Source: Sphingomonadaceae bacterium (lineage in GTDB: Bacteria; Pseudomonadota; Alphaproteobacteria; Sphingomonadales; Sphingomonadaceae). From it: a DNA stretch of 6,004 nucleotides. Position numbers and translations under genes: made by a program. Below, one piece after another: positions 5,583-6,004 of the stretch (position 1 is its first letter; each line of letters starts with the position of its first letter). The stretch lies in NCBI GenBank assembly GCA_947451875.1, contig CANGBE010000098.1:1-6004 (forward strand). The letters run 5' to 3'. Under the pieces are notes generated by a model. It had not been told where the DNA came from. It made no database searches and saw only the letters and a program-made list of their open reading frames with translations.

Positions 5583-6004
5583 GCTGCCCGCCGCGCTGCG
5601 CACCTTTTCGACGAAGGGCCGATAGAATTGCCGGTCAGAGAAGTTGGTCGGCATACCGTGGTGAAACTGCTGCGGTTCCAGCCCGCAATCGAGATCGACG
5701 TAATCGACAAGGCCGCCATCACATATCTGCGCCAACACTTCGCGTGCGGTGTCAGTATCATAGCCGCCCGGCACTTGCTCGTCGCAGTTGAGGCGAATGC
5801 CCACCGCCAGCTTACCCTCAGAGCCTTCCCGCGCGGCCTGAAGCATTTCGATCAGGAACCGCATGCGGTTGTCGAGCGAGCCGCCGTACTCGTCCGTCCG
5901 CTCGTTGAAATAGGGCGAGAGGAACTGTTCGATCATCGTCGCATGGCTTGCGTGGAGCATAATGCCGTCGAACCCGGCCTCCATCAGATGCCGCGCAGAC
6001 TGGC
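4800..6004 (-). CDS. In-frame chimera: Old Yellow Enzyme-type oxidoreductase fragment fused to C-terminal half of CreD (5' end outside window)
   Basis: One open frame of 400 full codons enters from the right edge and ends at TAG (4802-4800). Numbering from the first in-window ATG (5984), residues 1 to about 133 are the middle of an FMN-dependent OYE / trimethylamine dehydrogenase-like oxidoreductase. From about 134 to 394 it is CreD, the inner-membrane cell-envelope protein. The change occurs within SAAGSLVPRGG (nucleotides about 5577-5600), with no stop, frameshift or linker. The first half lacks the last barrel strands that bind FMN phosphate; the second lacks about 200 residues of normal CreD, including its N-terminal membrane anchor. 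Neither half should work as its parent does. The likely explanations are a deletion joining two co-directional genes or an assembly error; a real new fusion protein is less likely. Its start and promoter lie outside the window. The open frame itself is certain; whether the DNA is physically real is not. Confidence 0.85.
   Translation of the reverse strand, partial: QSARHLMEAGFDGIMLHASHATMIEQFLSPYFNERTDEYGGSLDNRMRFLIEMLQAAREGSEGKLAVGIRLNCDEQVPGGYDTDTAREVLAQICDGGLVDYVDLDCGLEPQQFHHGMPTNFSDRQFYRPFVEKVRSAAGSLVPRGGSTTWDVTSSWASPSFNGAFLPEKREVSDKGFTAHYQVDKLALGQPPVGLEDYGAPVLGSSTNVASQIYEQKAPDGSAGNIAAGGASENITGQSLAISVDLIEPVNLYSKVDRAVKYGFLFIGFTFLAFLLFDVVGGARVAAAEYLLTGAGLVLFFVLLLAFAEVIGFTGSYIVAAAAIIGLLSAYSAAVLKSWKRGRFVGALLVGLYALLFVLLNLEAWSLVIGSVLLFVALAGVMYTTRNVDWSAVGRKEEAV
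5583..6004 (-). other. Flavin oxidoreductase (OYE/TMADH/2,4-dienoyl-CoA reductase-like) segment of the chimera
   Basis: The codons before the in-window ATG read QSARHL and continue naturally into MEAGFDGIMLHASH, so the enzyme starts well to the right of the window. Family hallmarks are the catalytic pair His11 and His14 in LHASHA, then IEQFLSPYFNERTDEYGG (18-35), the SLDNRMRFL helix (36-44) and VGIRLN (61-66) with the flavin-contacting Arg64. VDYVDLDCG (93-101) and MPTNFSDRQFYRPFVEKVRSAAG (111-133) resemble the trimethylamine dehydrogenase branch. The sequence expected next in this family, a strand of the PVLG type leading to the GR-containing FMN-phosphate loop, is absent and replaced by CreD. 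In short OYE enzymes this would remove roughly the last third; in the long multidomain types, more than half. Confidence 0.85.

Overview
The window reads as chromosomal DNA from a GC-rich alphaproteobacterium, most likely a sphingomonad or Erythrobacter-like organism. This is inferred from codon use and from the look of the proteins (YpfJ-type peptidase, sphingomonad-style exported protein, alpha-hydroxy-acid oxidase, CreD); no rRNA or other marker gene is present to prove it. Nearly every base is coding. I see no tRNA, rRNA, CRISPR array, insertion sequence or phage gene.

Left part, minus strand (1-1994): a D-3-hydroxybutyrate dehydrogenase of the SDR family (bdhA, 1239-1994) is followed, after 101 bases, by a secreted M28 zinc aminopeptidase (starts at 1137, runs off the left edge).

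Middle, plus strand (2081-4803): after an 86-base divergent intergenic region comes a tight three-gene set. It contains a membrane-anchored YpfJ-type zinc metallopeptidase, a small exported protein of unknown function, and an FMN-dependent alpha-hydroxy-acid dehydrogenase. The gaps are 4 and 10 bases, and each gene has a good Shine-Dalgarno sequence, so they look like one operon.

Right part, minus strand (4800-6004): one uninterrupted reading frame runs in from the right edge. Its first part is the middle of an Old Yellow Enzyme / trimethylamine dehydrogenase-type flavin oxidoreductase. Its second part is the C-terminal half of the inner-membrane protein CreD. The join lies near 5577-5600 and is in frame. 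Both partners lack parts they should need, so this is either a recent deletion fusion or an assembly chimera. It is the most notable object in the window. Its stop codon overlaps that of the convergent oxidase gene by four bases, inside the loop of a possible terminator hairpin.

The metabolic genes fit oxidation of small hydroxy acids (3-hydroxybutyrate, lactate-like acids). The two zinc peptidases act at or outside the membrane. Nothing in the sequence ties them into a single pathway.
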